A DNA stretch of 64,000 bases from Vibrio panuliri (GCF_009938205.1 NZ_AP019654.1:1612001-1676000); one strand, 5' to 3'; positions 43,540-53,856 are shown, counted from the first letter of the stretch. A program made the numbers and translations. The notes: a model not told the origin generated them from the sequence alone.

Positions 43540-43569
43540 TGGCAACTGACCATTTTTGGTTCTTGCCAT
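43540..43569. promoter_or_regulatory. Nested inverted repeat across the predicted tup start site
   Basis: Arms TGGCAA / TTGCCA enclose ACCA-TTTT-TGGT, with matching three-base gaps. The 30-bp element spans the predicted transcription start. It could be a repressor operator (for example for a ModE-like or tungstate-sensing protein) or form a hairpin in the RNA leader. Confidence 0.5.
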
Positions 43570-43626
43570 TCCCTACTCGGTAATGAACTGAAAAGCCTTT
43601 TGGCCCACATTATGGAAACTATAACA

Positions 43627-44463
43627 ATGAAAGCATCATTTACTATGAAAGCAACAGTTAGTTACACACTAGCTGCAGCGTCAATTGCACTATTTAGCTA
43701 CTCTGCACACGCAGAAGATCAATCGCATGTTCGTTTAGCGACAACGACCAGTACATACCACTCTGGCCTTCTTGATTACCTTTTGCCTGAATTCGAAAAA
43801 GACACAGGTTATAAAGTGGACGTTATCGCTGCTGGTACTGGTAAGTCACTTAAAATGGGTGAGAACGGCGACGTTGATTTGGTTATGACTCACGCGCCTA
43901 AAGCGGAAGCTAACTTTGTAGAAAAAGGCTACGGCGTACTACCACGTAAGTTAATGTACAATGACTTCGTCCTAGTTGGTCCACAAGCTGACCCTGCAAA
44001 AGTTGCTGATGACAAAACCGTCGCTGAGGCATTTAAAGATATCGCGAGCATCAATGCGACGTTCGTTTCTCGTGGTGATGACTCAGGCACACATAAAAAA
44101 GAATTGGGCATTTGGGCTCAAACAAAAATGGAACCAACCTTTTCTGGTTACCGCTCTGTAGGCCAAGGTATGGGTCCAACGCTAAACATGGCTTCTGAGA
44201 TGCAAGGTTACACTTTGACAGACCGTGGTACTTGGTTGGCGTACAACAACAAGTTGGATCTAAACATCCTACTAGAAGGTGATAAAAATCTATTCAACCC
44301 TTACCAAGTGATCCTAGTTAACCCTGAGCGTTACCCAACGATCAACTACCAAGGTGCGAAAGTGTTCAGTGACTGGCTAGTGAACCCTCGCGGTCAGGAA
44401 CTTATCAACAGCTTTAAACTAAACGGTAAGCAACTCTTCGTTGCAAACGCGAACGAGAAATAA
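43627..44463 (+). CDS. tupA: Tungstate-binding protein TupA
   Basis: A periplasmic binding protein of about 278 residues from ATG 43627; starts at 43612 and 43642 are also possible. The signal peptide ends near SAHA-EDQ. The mature protein starts with VRLATTTSTYHSGLLDYLLP, and TTTST is the hallmark of TupA/WtpA-type tungstate and related oxyanion binders. Further family blocks are VDLVMTHAPKAE and SRGDDSGTHKKE. It is first in tupABC. It should bind tungstate far more tightly than molybdate, by homology. Confidence 0.92.
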   Translation: MKASFTMKATVSYTLAAASIALFSYSAHAEDQSHVRLATTTSTYHSGLLDYLLPEFEKDTGYKVDVIAAGTGKSLKMGENGDVDLVMTHAPKAEANFVEKGYGVLPRKLMYNDFVLVGPQADPAKVADDKTVAEAFKDIASINATFVSRGDDSGTHKKELGIWAQTKMEPTFSGYRSVGQGMGPTLNMASEMQGYTLTDRGTWLAYNNKLDLNILLEGDKNLFNPYQVILVNPERYPTINYQGAKVFSDWLVNPRGQELINSFKLNGKQLFVANANEK

Positions 44464-44469
44464 TCGCCC

Positions 44470-45168
44470 ATGAGCCTTTGGCAGACAACATTAGAAGCGC
44501 TGGCACTCCTTGTCAGCTTTGACCACGACTTAATGGCTATTGTCGGGGTCTCATTTAGCGTTTCTTTATCCGCGATTTCTCTGGTGTTGCTGCCAGCGAT
44601 TCTATTTTCGTTCATACTTGCCTACACGGATTTCCGAGGCAAGTGGATGTTCCTTTCGTTAGTGAACACCTTGCAAGCCGTTCCCACCGTGGTGATCGGC
44701 TTGCTACTTTACATGCTGTTATCCAGAGCAGGCCCACTTGGTGATTGGCAAATGTTATTTACCCAAAAAGCTATGGTGCTCGGTCAAATGCTGATCTGTT
44801 TCCCTGTTCTTGTGGCAATGATGCATGGCGCGCTTCAATCGAGTGATCGACGCGCAGTGGAAACCGCGATTACTTTGGGTGCATCTATCCCTCGCCTTGC
44901 GGCGACCATGATCTGGGAAACGCGTTTTCCACTTTTAGCCGCGACCATCGCTGCATTCTCACGCATTGTTACAGAAGTTGGCTGTTCAATGATGGTTGGT
45001 GGCAACATAATGGGGATCACCCGCAATATTCCTACTGCAATTTCAATGGAAAGCCACAAAGGCGCCTTTGCGCAAGGTGTTGCACTTGGAATTGTATTGC
45101 TCTCGTTAGCATTGCTACTCAACTTTTTGCTCAGCAGCATGCGCGGGCGTGGTTATTTGAGAACTTAA
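44470..45168 (+). CDS. tupB: Tungstate ABC transporter permease TupB
   Basis: 232 residues, about five or six helices. Family blocks VNTLQAVPTVVIGLLLYMLL and ETAITLGASIPRLAATMIWE (the ATPase-docking loop) are intact. It lies 6 bases after tupA and forms the channel for tungstate. Confidence 0.93.
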   Translation: MSLWQTTLEALALLVSFDHDLMAIVGVSFSVSLSAISLVLLPAILFSFILAYTDFRGKWMFLSLVNTLQAVPTVVIGLLLYMLLSRAGPLGDWQMLFTQKAMVLGQMLICFPVLVAMMHGALQSSDRRAVETAITLGASIPRLAATMIWETRFPLLAATIAAFSRIVTEVGCSMMVGGNIMGITRNIPTAISMESHKGAFAQGVALGIVLLSLALLLNFLLSSMRGRGYLRT

Positions 45169-45177
45169 GGGCAACTT

Positions 45178-45894
45178 ATGACTATAAAATTAACTGCTCA
45201 GCAAGTCTCGATGAGATTCAAAGATCGGGTGTTATTTCATATCCCCGACCTCTCGATCGGTCCTAATGATGCGATCTACTTACGTGGTGACAATGGTGTT
45301 GGTAAAACGACGCTGCTCAAAATCCTATCTGGCCTACTCAAGCCAACAACGGGAAGAGTCAATGCACCAAATGATAATATTATTCAACGCTTGTTTCCTC
45401 GCAGCGGCCGTCGCGATGTGGTTTATCTCCACCAATCTCCTTACCTTTTTGATGGCACTGTGTACGAGAACGTTGCGTACGGCATTCGATTCCAGAAAAT
45501 GTCTGCGCAAGACAAGCGAGCTAAAGTGATTACTGCACTGCGTCGCGTTGGTTTAGAAACACTGGCTGATGAGCATATTTCTGTTTTGTCTGGTGGTGAG
45601 AAGCAGCGCGTGGCAATGGCGCGAGCATGGATTTTGACGCCTTCAATATTGTTGATGGATGAGCCGAGTGCATCACTCGACCAAGAATCCATTGACCGCT
45701 TAGTCACTCTAGCCAAAGATTTACTTCAAAAAGGCTCAAGCATTGTGGTTACGAGCCACCAAAAAAATGCATTAACCGACCTGTGTCGTAAACAGTGGTG
45801 GATTAAAGACTCAACTCTGATAGAGTCACCACTGTTACAAATCATTACTGAAGAAAAGCAAGAGAATCCCTATGCTAAATCCAACGCAAACTAG
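45178..45894 (+). CDS. tupC: Tungstate ABC transporter ATPase TupC
   Basis: 238 residues. Walker [12 protein letters not shown] near 38, signature [14 protein letters not shown], Walker [13 protein letters not shown], and the switch His in [10 protein letters not shown]. The end overlaps mobA by 23 bases. Confidence 0.94.
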   Translation: MTIKLTAQQVSMRFKDRVLFHIPDLSIGPNDAIYLRGDNGVGKTTLLKILSGLLKPTTGRVNAPNDNIIQRLFPRSGRRDVVYLHQSPYLFDGTVYENVAYGIRFQKMSAQDKRAKVITALRRVGLETLADEHISVLSGGEKQRVAMARAWILTPSILLMDEPSASLDQESIDRLVTLAKDLLQKGSSIVVTSHQKNALTDLCRKQWWIKDSTLIESPLLQIITEEKQENPYAKSNAN

Positions 45895-46459
45895 TTGGGT
45901 CATTCTGGCTGGTGGCCAAGCCAGCCGCATGGGCGGCAAAGATAAAGGCCTTATCGAACTCAATAAGAAGCCGCTAATAAAGCACGTTATCGAGCGCTTG
46001 TCGCCACAAACTTCACACATTCTGATCAACGCCAACCGTAACCAAGAGTTATATGCTCAGTTTGGTCCTGTTTTTAGTGATCAATTTGCCAATTATCCCG
46101 GACCAATGGGTGGGATTCACGCTGGCTTGATGCACGCACCCACTGATTGGGTTGGTTTTGTCCCTTGTGACAGTCCACAAATTAGCGACGATTTAGTGGC
46201 ACGTTTCTGCGCCGAAGTGACTGAAAGCAGCGATATCTTAGTCGCGCACGATGGCGATCATCAACAGCCCGTCTTTACTCTCTACCACAAGCGTGTATTA
46301 CCAAAACTGACCGCATTTTTAGAGCGTGGCGATCGCAAAATCATCCTATTATACAAAGAGTGCAATACCTCTTACGTTGATTTCAGCGATGCACCAAACT
46401 GTTTTGTAAACTTAAATACTCCACAAGAGTTGGCACAATTTGGAACTTTAGAATCATGA
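45872..46459 (+). CDS. mobA: Molybdenum cofactor guanylyltransferase MobA
   Basis: MobA adds GMP to molybdopterin to make the MGD cofactor used by formate dehydrogenase. The 195-residue protein has the nucleotide motif [16 protein letters not shown] (about 12-27), [10 protein letters not shown] and the metal-binding PCDSPQI. It lies inside the end of tupC and overlaps the next gene by four bases (ATGA), so the cofactor genes are coupled to the importer. Confidence 0.95.
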   Translation: MLNPTQTSWVILAGGQASRMGGKDKGLIELNKKPLIKHVIERLSPQTSHILINANRNQELYAQFGPVFSDQFANYPGPMGGIHAGLMHAPTDWVGFVPCDSPQISDDLVARFCAEVTESSDILVAHDGDHQQPVFTLYHKRVLPKLTAFLERGDRKIILLYKECNTSYVDFSDAPNCFVNLNTPQELAQFGTLES

Positions 46460-48234
46460 AAACACGCCACTTAGTCCCTATTCTTGGCTTTGCTGCCTAT
46501 TCAGGCACAGGCAAAACAACCCTGATTGAGGCGTTATTACCTAAGCTCACTGCGGCGGGTTTACGAATTGGTATGCTCAAGCATGCACACCATAATTTTG
46601 ATGTTGATAAACCGGGTAAAGATAGCTTTCGCCTACGTAAGGCTGGCGCTAGCCAAATGTTGATTTCGTCAAGAAATCGCTATGCATTGATGACCGAGAC
46701 ACCAGAAGCGGAGTCTGAGTTTCACTACCTACTCAGCCGCTTTGATCAGCAACAACTCGACGTTATTCTGGTCGAAGGTTGTAAGAATATCGCTTTTCCA
46801 AAAATCGAACTGCACCGCGATGAGATCGGCAAACCTTGGTTATACCCTAACGATGACAATATCATTGCCATTGCCGCTGACAGTAAGGTAGACGACTCCG
46901 AGTTGCCGCAGTTAGATATTAATGACTTAGAATCAATCAAAGATTTCGTGCTCGAATTTGTCGCGCGCAAAGGAGAGATTGGCAAAGAGATTACTGCAGC
47001 TGGATGCTGCGATACCCTGTCCCCTGCATTCCTTTCTGTTGCACAAGGTCAAGAGAAAATACTCTCTCTGGTTAATTGTGTCAGCGAAGTTGAGCCGTGC
47101 TCTCTACAACAAAGCTACTATCGTATTCTTGCTGACAATATCGTCTCACCAGTTAATGTTCCACAGTACACGAACTCAGCGATGGATGGTTTCGCTATTC
47201 GCGGTGACGATACCCAGCGTGATAACTATAACGTTGTTGCGGAAGTGATGGCTGGTCACGCTTATGATAAAGAAGTTCAAATTGGTCAAGCGGTTAAAAT
47301 AATGACGGGCGCACCGATGCCTTTAGGTGCTGACACCGTTATTATGCGTGAGCAAGCTACAGCAAACAGTGACAATGTCACCTTCAATGGAGCGAGCATC
47401 AAAGCGGGACAAAATGTCCGTCAAGCCGGCGAAGATCTTGCGATAGGCGCAAACGTCTTTACTCAAGGAACACGTATTGAATCGGCAGAAATGGGAATGC
47501 TGGCATCATTAGGCTTTGGTGAAACCAAGGTCTATCGCAAACTCAAAGTTGCCCTCTTCTCAACGGGTGATGAAGTACAAGCACCCGGTAGCGAGCAAAA
47601 GCCAAACACCATATACGATTCAAACCGCTTTACTATCATCGGGCTACTAGAGAAATTGGGATGTGAGACTCTTGATTTCGGTATCCTTGAAGATAATGAA
47701 CAGGTCATGATTGAGGCAATTAAAGAGGCCAGCCAACAAGCCGATGTTGTAATTACATCTGGAGGCGTGTCTGTTGGTGACGCCGATTACATCAAGCTTG
47801 CGCTTGATAAGCTTGGTCAAATTGATTTCTGGCGCATTAATATGCGTCCGGGGCGCCCACTTGCCTTTGGTCAAATCAACGATAAACCGTTCTTTGGATT
47901 ACCAGGCAACCCTGTTGCAGTGATGGTATCGTTTATCAATTTTGTCGAACCAGCTCTGCGTAAGATGCAAGGTGAAGTAAATTGGCAGCCATTGAAAGTA
48001 AATGCGATTGCGACCGAAGACTTGCGTTCTAAACAAGGACGTACCGAGTTTAGCCGCGGCGTATACCAATTAGATAGCGCTGGCCGCCTGACTGTACGTA
48101 CAACCGGTAAACAAGGCTCTGGTATTCTCCGCTCAATGAGCGAAGCGAACTGTTTAATTGAGATTTCTCCTGCTGTAGATACAGTAAAAGTTGGAGAAAG
48201 CGTGACAATTATCCCACTTCAAGGCAGAATCTAA
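46456..48234 (+). CDS. Bifunctional MobB-MoeA fusion protein
   Basis: 592 residues. The N-terminal part (about 1-170) is MobB, a GTP-binding adaptor with Walker [13 protein letters not shown] near 15. After a short linker, residues about 185-592 form MoeA, which inserts the metal into molybdopterin: [24 protein letters not shown] [31 protein letters not shown] and GRPLAFG then [13 protein letters not shown]. Both halves look intact. With mobA and tupABC this gives uptake, insertion and guanylylation in one operon. Confidence 0.93.
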   Translation: MKTRHLVPILGFAAYSGTGKTTLIEALLPKLTAAGLRIGMLKHAHHNFDVDKPGKDSFRLRKAGASQMLISSRNRYALMTETPEAESEFHYLLSRFDQQQLDVILVEGCKNIAFPKIELHRDEIGKPWLYPNDDNIIAIAADSKVDDSELPQLDINDLESIKDFVLEFVARKGEIGKEITAAGCCDTLSPAFLSVAQGQEKILSLVNCVSEVEPCSLQQSYYRILADNIVSPVNVPQYTNSAMDGFAIRGDDTQRDNYNVVAEVMAGHAYDKEVQIGQAVKIMTGAPMPLGADTVIMREQATANSDNVTFNGASIKAGQNVRQAGEDLAIGANVFTQGTRIESAEMGMLASLGFGETKVYRKLKVALFSTGDEVQAPGSEQKPNTIYDSNRFTIIGLLEKLGCETLDFGILEDNEQVMIEAIKEASQQADVVITSGGVSVGDADYIKLALDKLGQIDFWRINMRPGRPLAFGQINDKPFFGLPGNPVAVMVSFINFVEPALRKMQGEVNWQPLKVNAIATEDLRSKQGRTEFSRGVYQLDSAGRLTVRTTGKQGSGILRSMSEANCLIEISPAVDTVKVGESVTIIPLQGRI

Positions 48235-48242
48235 CCCATTCT

Positions 48243-48270
48243 AGGCCAGCTTACATGCTGGCCTTTCATT
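48243..48270 (+). terminator. Terminator after mobB-moeA
   Basis: Stem AGGCCAGC / GCTGGCCT with a six-base loop, followed by TTCATTT. Confidence 0.7.
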
Positions 48271-48298
48271 TGATAGCAAAGCAAATAAGTAACCTATT

Positions 48299-48565
48299 AT
48301 GGCTCGTACAATTCTTTATACCTACAAAGACGTTGAGAAAGAACTGCTGTTCTCTTACCAGCAACATCGCAACATTCATGAAGCGGTAGCAGAAGCTGAA
48401 GGTATCGACCTTACTGAGTTTCTAAAAATGGAACTTCAGCTAGAAATGGTTTCTGACACTAAAGCGGTACGCAATTACCGCGATAATCATTTCAAAAAAC
48501 TTGGCTTTGGCAAAATCACACTAAAACCTAAAGAAAATTTAGGTGTGGGCAAAAAGAACAAGTAA
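48299..48565 (+). CDS. DUF2960 family protein
   Basis: 88 residues, small, basic at the end (KPKENLGVGKKNK). It matches DUF2960, a Vibrio/Shewanella family of unknown function. No signal or membrane segment is seen. It lies alone between two terminators. Confidence 0.8.
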   Translation: MARTILYTYKDVEKELLFSYQQHRNIHEAVAEAEGIDLTEFLKMELQLEMVSDTKAVRNYRDNHFKKLGFGKITLKPKENLGVGKKNK

Positions 48566-48605
48566 ACCGCTGGTTGCGATAAGCAGTCGCACAAACCGTT
48601 ACCTA

Positions 48606-48635
48606 CACAAAGGGCTTCCATTTGGAAGCCCTTTG
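48606..48635. terminator. Bidirectional terminator between the DUF2960 gene and nagK
   Basis: Stem ACAAAGGGCTTCC / GGAAGCCCTTTGT with a short loop, then a T run on the plus strand. Confidence 0.9.
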
Positions 48636-48656
48636 TTTTTAATTCAAACTTAGCCG

Positions 48657-49565
48657 TTACTTGATATTCAGGAACGCCGCGCCACGTACACCACCTGAAT
48701 CGCCATGTTTGGCTTTAACGATCTTCGGACATTTAGCCACAGACAGTAGATGCTTGGGAATACGTTTTGGCATCTCTTCATAGATTAGGTCGTAGTTCGA
48801 TAGGCCGCCACCAAGTACGACTACGTGTGGGTCATTGGCAGTAAAGAGGTTAGCAAAGCAAATCGCCAGCAATTCCATAAAGCGTTCAACGTGCTCAACG
48901 GCTTTAGGCTCACCTTCTGCTTGCGCCTTAATGATATCAATCGCTTTCTTCTCTTCACCGTAGTAATGAGCGTAAAGCAACTCAAAACCACGACCAGATA
49001 AATAGTTGTCAATACAGCCTTTTTTGTCGCAACCACAATCAAGCAATGGTGCATTCTCACCGAGATGGAACCATGCATCAATCGGTAAACGCATGTGCCC
49101 CATTTCACCGGCTACATTATTGCGTCCAGAGAATGGTTTACCGTCGTAAATAAGCCCGCCGCCGAAGCCGGTACCAAGAATTAGCCCCATTACCGAAGGA
49201 GAATCTTTTAGCTCTTCATCCCACGCTTCTGAAAGTGCAAAACAGTTCGCATCATTTTCGATACGTACTGAACGGCCAATTTTAGCTTCTAAATCTTTGC
49301 GTAATGGCATCCCCTTCGCTGCAGGGATGTTAACCGTTAAGATAGTACCGTTGTCGGCATCTTCCATACCCGGTAAACCAAGACCAATCTTCCCTTCGCA
49401 ATTAAACTCTTGGTCATACTTGCTTACCAACCCTGCGATTGCGCTCAACAGCTCTTGGTAATCACTCGTTGGTGTTGGCACACGTTCGGTTGCAACCCGT
49501 TCTAACTGTTCGTTAAACGCGCCAAACTCAATCTTGGTGCCGCCAACATCAAAGCCGTAGTACAT
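48657..49565 (-). CDS. nagK: N-acetylglucosamine kinase NagK
   Basis: Starting at ATG 49565 ([17 protein letters not shown]) after GGGAGAG, it has 302 residues, the ROK-family length. The ATP site is DVGGTK, the sugar site [13 protein letters not shown] and [13 protein letters not shown], and the zinc motif is CGCDKKGC. NagK phosphorylates GlcNAc released from peptidoglycan or chitin. In Vibrio this ties to chitin use. In-frame starts upstream are less likely. Confidence 0.93.
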   Translation of the reverse strand: MYYGFDVGGTKIEFGAFNEQLERVATERVPTPTSDYQELLSAIAGLVSKYDQEFNCEGKIGLGLPGMEDADNGTILTVNIPAAKGMPLRKDLEAKIGRSVRIENDANCFALSEAWDEELKDSPSVMGLILGTGFGGGLIYDGKPFSGRNNVAGEMGHMRLPIDAWFHLGENAPLLDCGCDKKGCIDNYLSGRGFELLYAHYYGEEKKAIDIIKAQAEGEPKAVEHVERFMELLAICFANLFTANDPHVVVLGGGLSNYDLIYEEMPKRIPKHLLSVAKCPKIVKAKHGDSGGVRGAAFLNIK

Positions 49566-49832
49566 CTTATTCTCTCCCAGAATGTAATTCATAAAATCCA
49601 AACAACGTATAACAGATAGTCAATTGAATTTATGCGACTAAACGGAGGTCATCACAGGTGCTAGCGTCTGAAAACCATCTTTACGCTCATATTGGCGTGC
49701 TTTATCGCATCGTTTGACTATCACTCTAAAGTAACCGAGTTTATTTTGTAATATCAACGACTAGATTAGTTATTTTCGATCTGTATACCCTAGTTATTAA
49801 GATCCCAAGTACCTAACCTCCCATCCTGTCGC

Positions 49833-50561
49833 TTAGCTCGTCATTTCCTCAATCAAACGTTTAAGCTCTGGGCGGTTTTCATCAGACTTAAATTGGGTTT
49901 TACTCATTAAGTAACTTTCGCGAAAAACTCGAAACCAGAGGTCAAGCGTGTGGGCAGCAAGGTTTTGCTCTAATTGCTGCAAAACCATAATCGCGACCTC
50001 TGCCGTTGCGAGGTGTTGCTCGTTGTCTGATTTTCGCATCATATACTGTGATATTGCTTGAGGATGAATCGACACCACTGGCAAGTTATCTAAGTAGGGA
50101 GACTTGCGAAACATGCGTCTCGCCTCTCGCCAACTGCCATCTAAAAGAATGATTAGTGGCTTTTTGTTATCACAAAATTGATTCAGTGGCTGATGGACTA
50201 CTCGTTGCTTGTTTTCAACATAGTCTGCCGGAAAAACTAACAGTGGTTGATAGCTAGGATCTTGTAGCAAAGCCAACATTTTCGGATCAGGGTCCGTTCT
50301 ATTCCATTGAAATGCGTACCCTTCTTGTATCGTATCTAAGATCAAGCGCCCCGTATTACTTGGTTTAAACACTTCGTTTTCCGACACCATCAACATCACC
50401 GCGACATCGCTTTCGATCTGTGGCTGATAGTCGCAGATACAGTTATTTGCAGCTACTTGACAGTATTGGCAGCGTTCTACTTTACTGCCGCGAGCGTTAA
50501 AGGCTTTTGTCGAAAGCGCTAACCTTTGTTGATATAAATGATGAAAGGCGTGGATTCTCAT
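49833..50561 (-). CDS. DTW-domain tRNA aminocarboxypropyltransferase (TapT/YfiP-like)
   Basis: 242 residues. A zinc-type cysteine set CQYCQ and CICD near 31-44 is followed by the DTW domain. The signature D-x-T-W is DGSW here (LLDGSWREARRMFRKSPYL), with Thr changed to Ser. Such enzymes move the aminocarboxypropyl group of S-adenosylmethionine to uridine 47 of some tRNAs (acp3U). It is divergent from the fatty acid hydroxylase gene. Confidence 0.87.
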   Translation of the reverse strand: MRIHAFHHLYQQRLALSTKAFNARGSKVERCQYCQVAANNCICDYQPQIESDVAVMLMVSENEVFKPSNTGRLILDTIQEGYAFQWNRTDPDPKMLALLQDPSYQPLLVFPADYVENKQRVVHQPLNQFCDNKKPLIILLDGSWREARRMFRKSPYLDNLPVVSIHPQAISQYMMRKSDNEQHLATAEVAIMVLQQLEQNLAAHTLDLWFRVFRESYLMSKTQFKSDENRPELKRLIEEMTS

Positions 50562-50645
50562 AGAATTTCAATGATAATGGTATCGAAGGCGACAAATTCT
50601 ACCCACCTTCTGCCATGATGCAAGGTGAAACAGCAAGGAAAACTG

Positions 50646-51431
50646 ATGCAAAATCCCGATATGATTCGCTTAAGCTTTTTTATCTCCGTGTTAGTGCTGT
50701 GCGCGTTATGGGAATGGGTAGCACCGCGTAAACAACTGACTCAAAAGAAGCTCAGTCGCTGGTTAAATAATCTTGGTTTGGTCGGCTTCAACTCACTTTG
50801 CATCACATTACTGATGCCTTGGGTCGCCATAGAGAGCGCGATTTGGGCGAATCAATCTGGCGTCGGTCTACTAAATTGGCTTTCCCTTCCATCATGGGTC
50901 GAAATCGCGATTGTCGTGGTGTTACTTGACTTAACGATTTATCTACAGCACCTACTCTTCCATCGCGTACCTTTCCTGTGGCGTTTACACCGAATGCATC
51001 ATGCCGACCAAGATATTGATGTCACAACGGGCGCACGATTCCATCCTATAGAGATTTTACTCTCTATGTGGATAAAAATCGCAGCGGTAGTCGCCTTGGG
51101 CGCTTCACCGATGGCAGTGCTGGTATTTGAAATTGTACTCAATGCCAGCGCAATGTTTAACCATAGCAATGCCAAGCTCTCCCTGCCTGCTGACCGTCTA
51201 TTGCGTCGAGCAGTGGTAACACCCGATATGCATCGTGTGCACCACTCAGTCATCAGTAAGGAAACCCACTCAAACTTCGGCTTTTTCCTCTCAATATGGG
51301 ATCGATGGTTTGGGACCTATCGCGCTCAACCTGAACTTGGGCATGACAAAGTGCGCATCGGCATTCCTCTATTTCGAAACGCTCGAGAGCAGTGGTTGGA
51401 TAAGATGCTCACTCAACCTTTTAGGAAGTAA
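50646..51431 (+). CDS. Sterol desaturase/fatty acid hydroxylase family membrane protein
   Basis: Starting at ATG 50646 after AAGGAAAA, it has 261 residues and about four membrane helices. The di-iron histidine boxes are visible: HLLFHRVPFLWRLHRMHH (about 106-123) and HRVHHS (about 198-203). A GTG seven codons upstream is possible. The substrate is unknown; the family acts on lipids. Confidence 0.88.
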   Translation: MQNPDMIRLSFFISVLVLCALWEWVAPRKQLTQKKLSRWLNNLGLVGFNSLCITLLMPWVAIESAIWANQSGVGLLNWLSLPSWVEIAIVVVLLDLTIYLQHLLFHRVPFLWRLHRMHHADQDIDVTTGARFHPIEILLSMWIKIAAVVALGASPMAVLVFEIVLNASAMFNHSNAKLSLPADRLLRRAVVTPDMHRVHHSVISKETHSNFGFFLSIWDRWFGTYRAQPELGHDKVRIGIPLFRNAREQWLDKMLTQPFRK

Positions 51432-51443
51432 TCTTATCCGAAA

Positions 51444-51466
51444 AAAGGCGCGAACAACGCGCCTTT
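51444..51466. terminator. Bidirectional terminator between the hydroxylase gene and the SDR gene
   Basis: Stem AAAGGCGCG / CGCGCCTTT with a five-base loop between convergent genes. Confidence 0.85.
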
Positions 51467-51484
51467 GTTAAATAAGAGAGTCAA

Positions 51485-52219
51485 TTAGAGTACTAAACCA
51501 CCATCGATTTTTAGTACTTGCCCAGTAATAAAGCTCGCCTTATCACTTGCAAGAAACTCAACACCGTTGGCAATATCATCAGGCGTTCCCATCCTACCGA
51601 GAGGCGTTTTACCCTTCATCATATCTAACACTTTTTCTGGAAGCTCCGCTGTCATTGGTGTTTCGACAAATCCGGGAGCCACGCAATTCGCTCTCACTTG
51701 GGCGCCTTTACGCGCAAACTCTTTCGCCCATGTTTTAGTCATCGCAATCACACCACCTTTAGTTGCGGCATAGTTGGTTTGTCCGATGTTTCCATCCGTA
51801 CCAACCACCGATGACATGGTGATAATTGAACCCGTATTGTTTTCGATCATTATGGGCGCGATAGCTTGGGTCAGATTAAAAACCCCTTTGAGGTTAACAT
51901 CGACAACCATATCCCAATCATGCTCACTCATCTTGTCTATCAACGCATCTCGCGTAATACCTGCGTTATTCACCAGTACATCGACACGACCAAAGTCGGC
52001 TTTGATCTGACTGACCAACACATCAATTGCCGCTCTATCGCAAATGTTCAATACGATGGGTTTGACGTTATTCATTCCCATAAAGGCCTTAGATAATACT
52101 TCCTGATTCATGTCTAAGGCATACACCATGGTTGCACCACTTGCCGCAAATCGGTCGACAATGGTTCGACCGATACCTTGCGCTGCGCCTGTCACTACGC
52201 AGATTTTGTCGTTAAACAT
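51485..52219 (-). CDS. Short-chain dehydrogenase/reductase, FabG-like
   Basis: 244 residues. Cofactor motif TGAAQGIG near 10-17, NNAG, catalytic Ser in MSSVVG and Tyr-x3-Lys in YAATK, then GFVETPM and GGLVL at the end. Similar enzymes reduce 3-oxoacyl-ACP or acetoacetyl-CoA, or oxidise 3-hydroxy acids. Being 32 bases after a CoA-transferase gene suggests that it handles a short 3-hydroxy or 3-oxo acid. It is unlikely to be the housekeeping FabG, as no fab genes surround it. Confidence 0.87.
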   Translation of the reverse strand: MFNDKICVVTGAAQGIGRTIVDRFAASGATMVYALDMNQEVLSKAFMGMNNVKPIVLNICDRAAIDVLVSQIKADFGRVDVLVNNAGITRDALIDKMSEHDWDMVVDVNLKGVFNLTQAIAPIMIENNTGSIITMSSVVGTDGNIGQTNYAATKGGVIAMTKTWAKEFARKGAQVRANCVAPGFVETPMTAELPEKVLDMMKGKTPLGRMGTPDDIANGVEFLASDKASFITGQVLKIDGGLVL

Positions 52220-52251
52220 AGCTATTTCCTTGTTGGGCTATTCAAAATTCT

Positions 52252-53856
52252 TTAAGGCGACGTATTGACAACGTCACTATCAAATTTGAGTTCGAAATGT
52301 GTCTTGAATATTGCTTTATCCATTACTTTTAATGACGAACTTATGACGGGTGCAAATGACATCTGTTTTAATATATCGCGCTCTAAGTCGATCCCTGGCG
52401 CAATTTCAATTAGCACTAATCCGTGTATACCTAACCTGAATACCGCACGTTCTGTGATATAAAGAACTGGTTGGTGGTTTTCCAATGCTTTTGCAGCGCT
52501 AAAGGTTATCTGCTCTACTGACTCGACAAACTTCGGTTGTTGTCCTTCGCTGAGGATATGAAGCGAGCCATCCTCAACAGCCAGTTGTAAGCCTTTGGCG
52601 GTGAAAGTGCCGCAAAAATAAACTCGCTTAGCATTTTGGGTAATATTGATAAATCCCCCACAGCCTGCGATTTTGCGTCCAAAACGAGACACGTTGATAT
52701 CGCCTTTCACATCACATTGCGCCAACCCCAAAAATGCCTGATCTACACCTCCACCATCATAAAAATCGAACATCTGATCCTGACTAATAATAGCCTGTGG
52801 TAGCCGAGATGCACCGAAATCTAAGCCGCTTTGTGGCTCCCCACCTACGGCTCCGGGTTCGACAGTTAGAGTAAAATGTTGAATAACAGAGGCTTGCTGT
52901 GCAACTCGTGCAATATATTCAGGTGCGCCAATACCTAAATTTAGTACTGAATTTGGAATTAGCTCTAAAGCGGCGCGGCGAGCAATAATGGTTTTCGCAT
53001 CCAACTTTTCTGGGTCCGATTGAGTCTGACTTTGCAGTTTTTTAGTGACATTGTCACTGTTGGTAGGTTTGCGTCCAACAAACTCTTCATTCATGCTGGT
53101 TGCGAATGTCTGCATATGTTCATTGAGATCATCACAAACGACTACTGCATCAACAAACACTCCAGGAATTTTCACCGCATGGGGGTCTAAACAGCCCGCT
53201 GCCACCACTCGCTTTACCTGAACTATTACCTTGCCGCCACAATTGCGTGCCGCTTGCGCTGCAGCAAGACTTTCGACTATCAGACATTCATCTTCCATGG
53301 TGATATTGCCGTTTTCATCGGCAGTGGTACCCCTTAGAATCGCAACATCAATTGGCAGCTTGTGATAAAATAGATACTCTTCACCCGACAGTTGAATAAC
53401 TTCAACGCGGTCCTCACGAGTTACTGCGTTAACTTTTCCACCTTCAATTCTTGGGTCAACAAATGTCCCTAATCCCACCTTACTAATGGTTCCTGGTTTT
53501 CCAGCTGCAGTGTCACGCAAAAGATGAGAGATAATCCCCTGTGGTAAGTTGAATGCGCTGATAAGGTTGTCGACGGCGAGTTGTTGCAGCTTAGGCACCA
53601 GCCCCCAATGGCCGCCAATCGCACACCCCACCAAACCTTCCTGTGCTAGATGATTAATGGCTCTTGAACGACCATCTCCTTGCCCTGCGGCAAAAACAAG
53701 GGTCAGATTTGTCGGGGTTCGTGTTTGCGCAAAACGCTCACCAATCGCGCGTTCAATGGCTTCTGGAACAACGGCACCAATAAAACCACCAAGCAATACG
53801 GTATCATCATTATTAATCCATGTTGCCGCGCTCTCAGGCGTTAATACTGTAACCAA
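52252..53856 (-). CDS. Family I acyl-CoA:acetate/3-ketoacid CoA-transferase
   Basis: 534 residues with fused alpha and beta halves, as in E. coli YdiF. The alpha half has VLLGGFIGAVVPEAI and the beta half LGIGAPEYIA, with a candidate catalytic Glu in TVEPGAVGG. It moves CoA between short acids. The start is TTG at 53856, with GGAAGG just upstream and a stop codon (TGA) two codons before in frame, so no ATG is available. It is probably in an operon with the SDR. Confidence 0.9.
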   Translation of the reverse strand: MVTVLTPESAATWINNDDTVLLGGFIGAVVPEAIERAIGERFAQTRTPTNLTLVFAAGQGDGRSRAINHLAQEGLVGCAIGGHWGLVPKLQQLAVDNLISAFNLPQGIISHLLRDTAAGKPGTISKVGLGTFVDPRIEGGKVNAVTREDRVEVIQLSGEEYLFYHKLPIDVAILRGTTADENGNITMEDECLIVESLAAAQAARNCGGKVIVQVKRVVAAGCLDPHAVKIPGVFVDAVVVCDDLNEHMQTFATSMNEEFVGRKPTNSDNVTKKLQSQTQSDPEKLDAKTIIARRAALELIPNSVLNLGIGAPEYIARVAQQASVIQHFTLTVEPGAVGGEPQSGLDFGASRLPQAIISQDQMFDFYDGGGVDQAFLGLAQCDVKGDINVSRFGRKIAGCGGFINITQNAKRVYFCGTFTAKGLQLAVEDGSLHILSEGQQPKFVESVEQITFSAAKALENHQPVLYITERAVFRLGIHGLVLIEIAPGIDLERDILKQMSFAPVISSSLKVMDKAIFKTHFELKFDSDVVNTSP

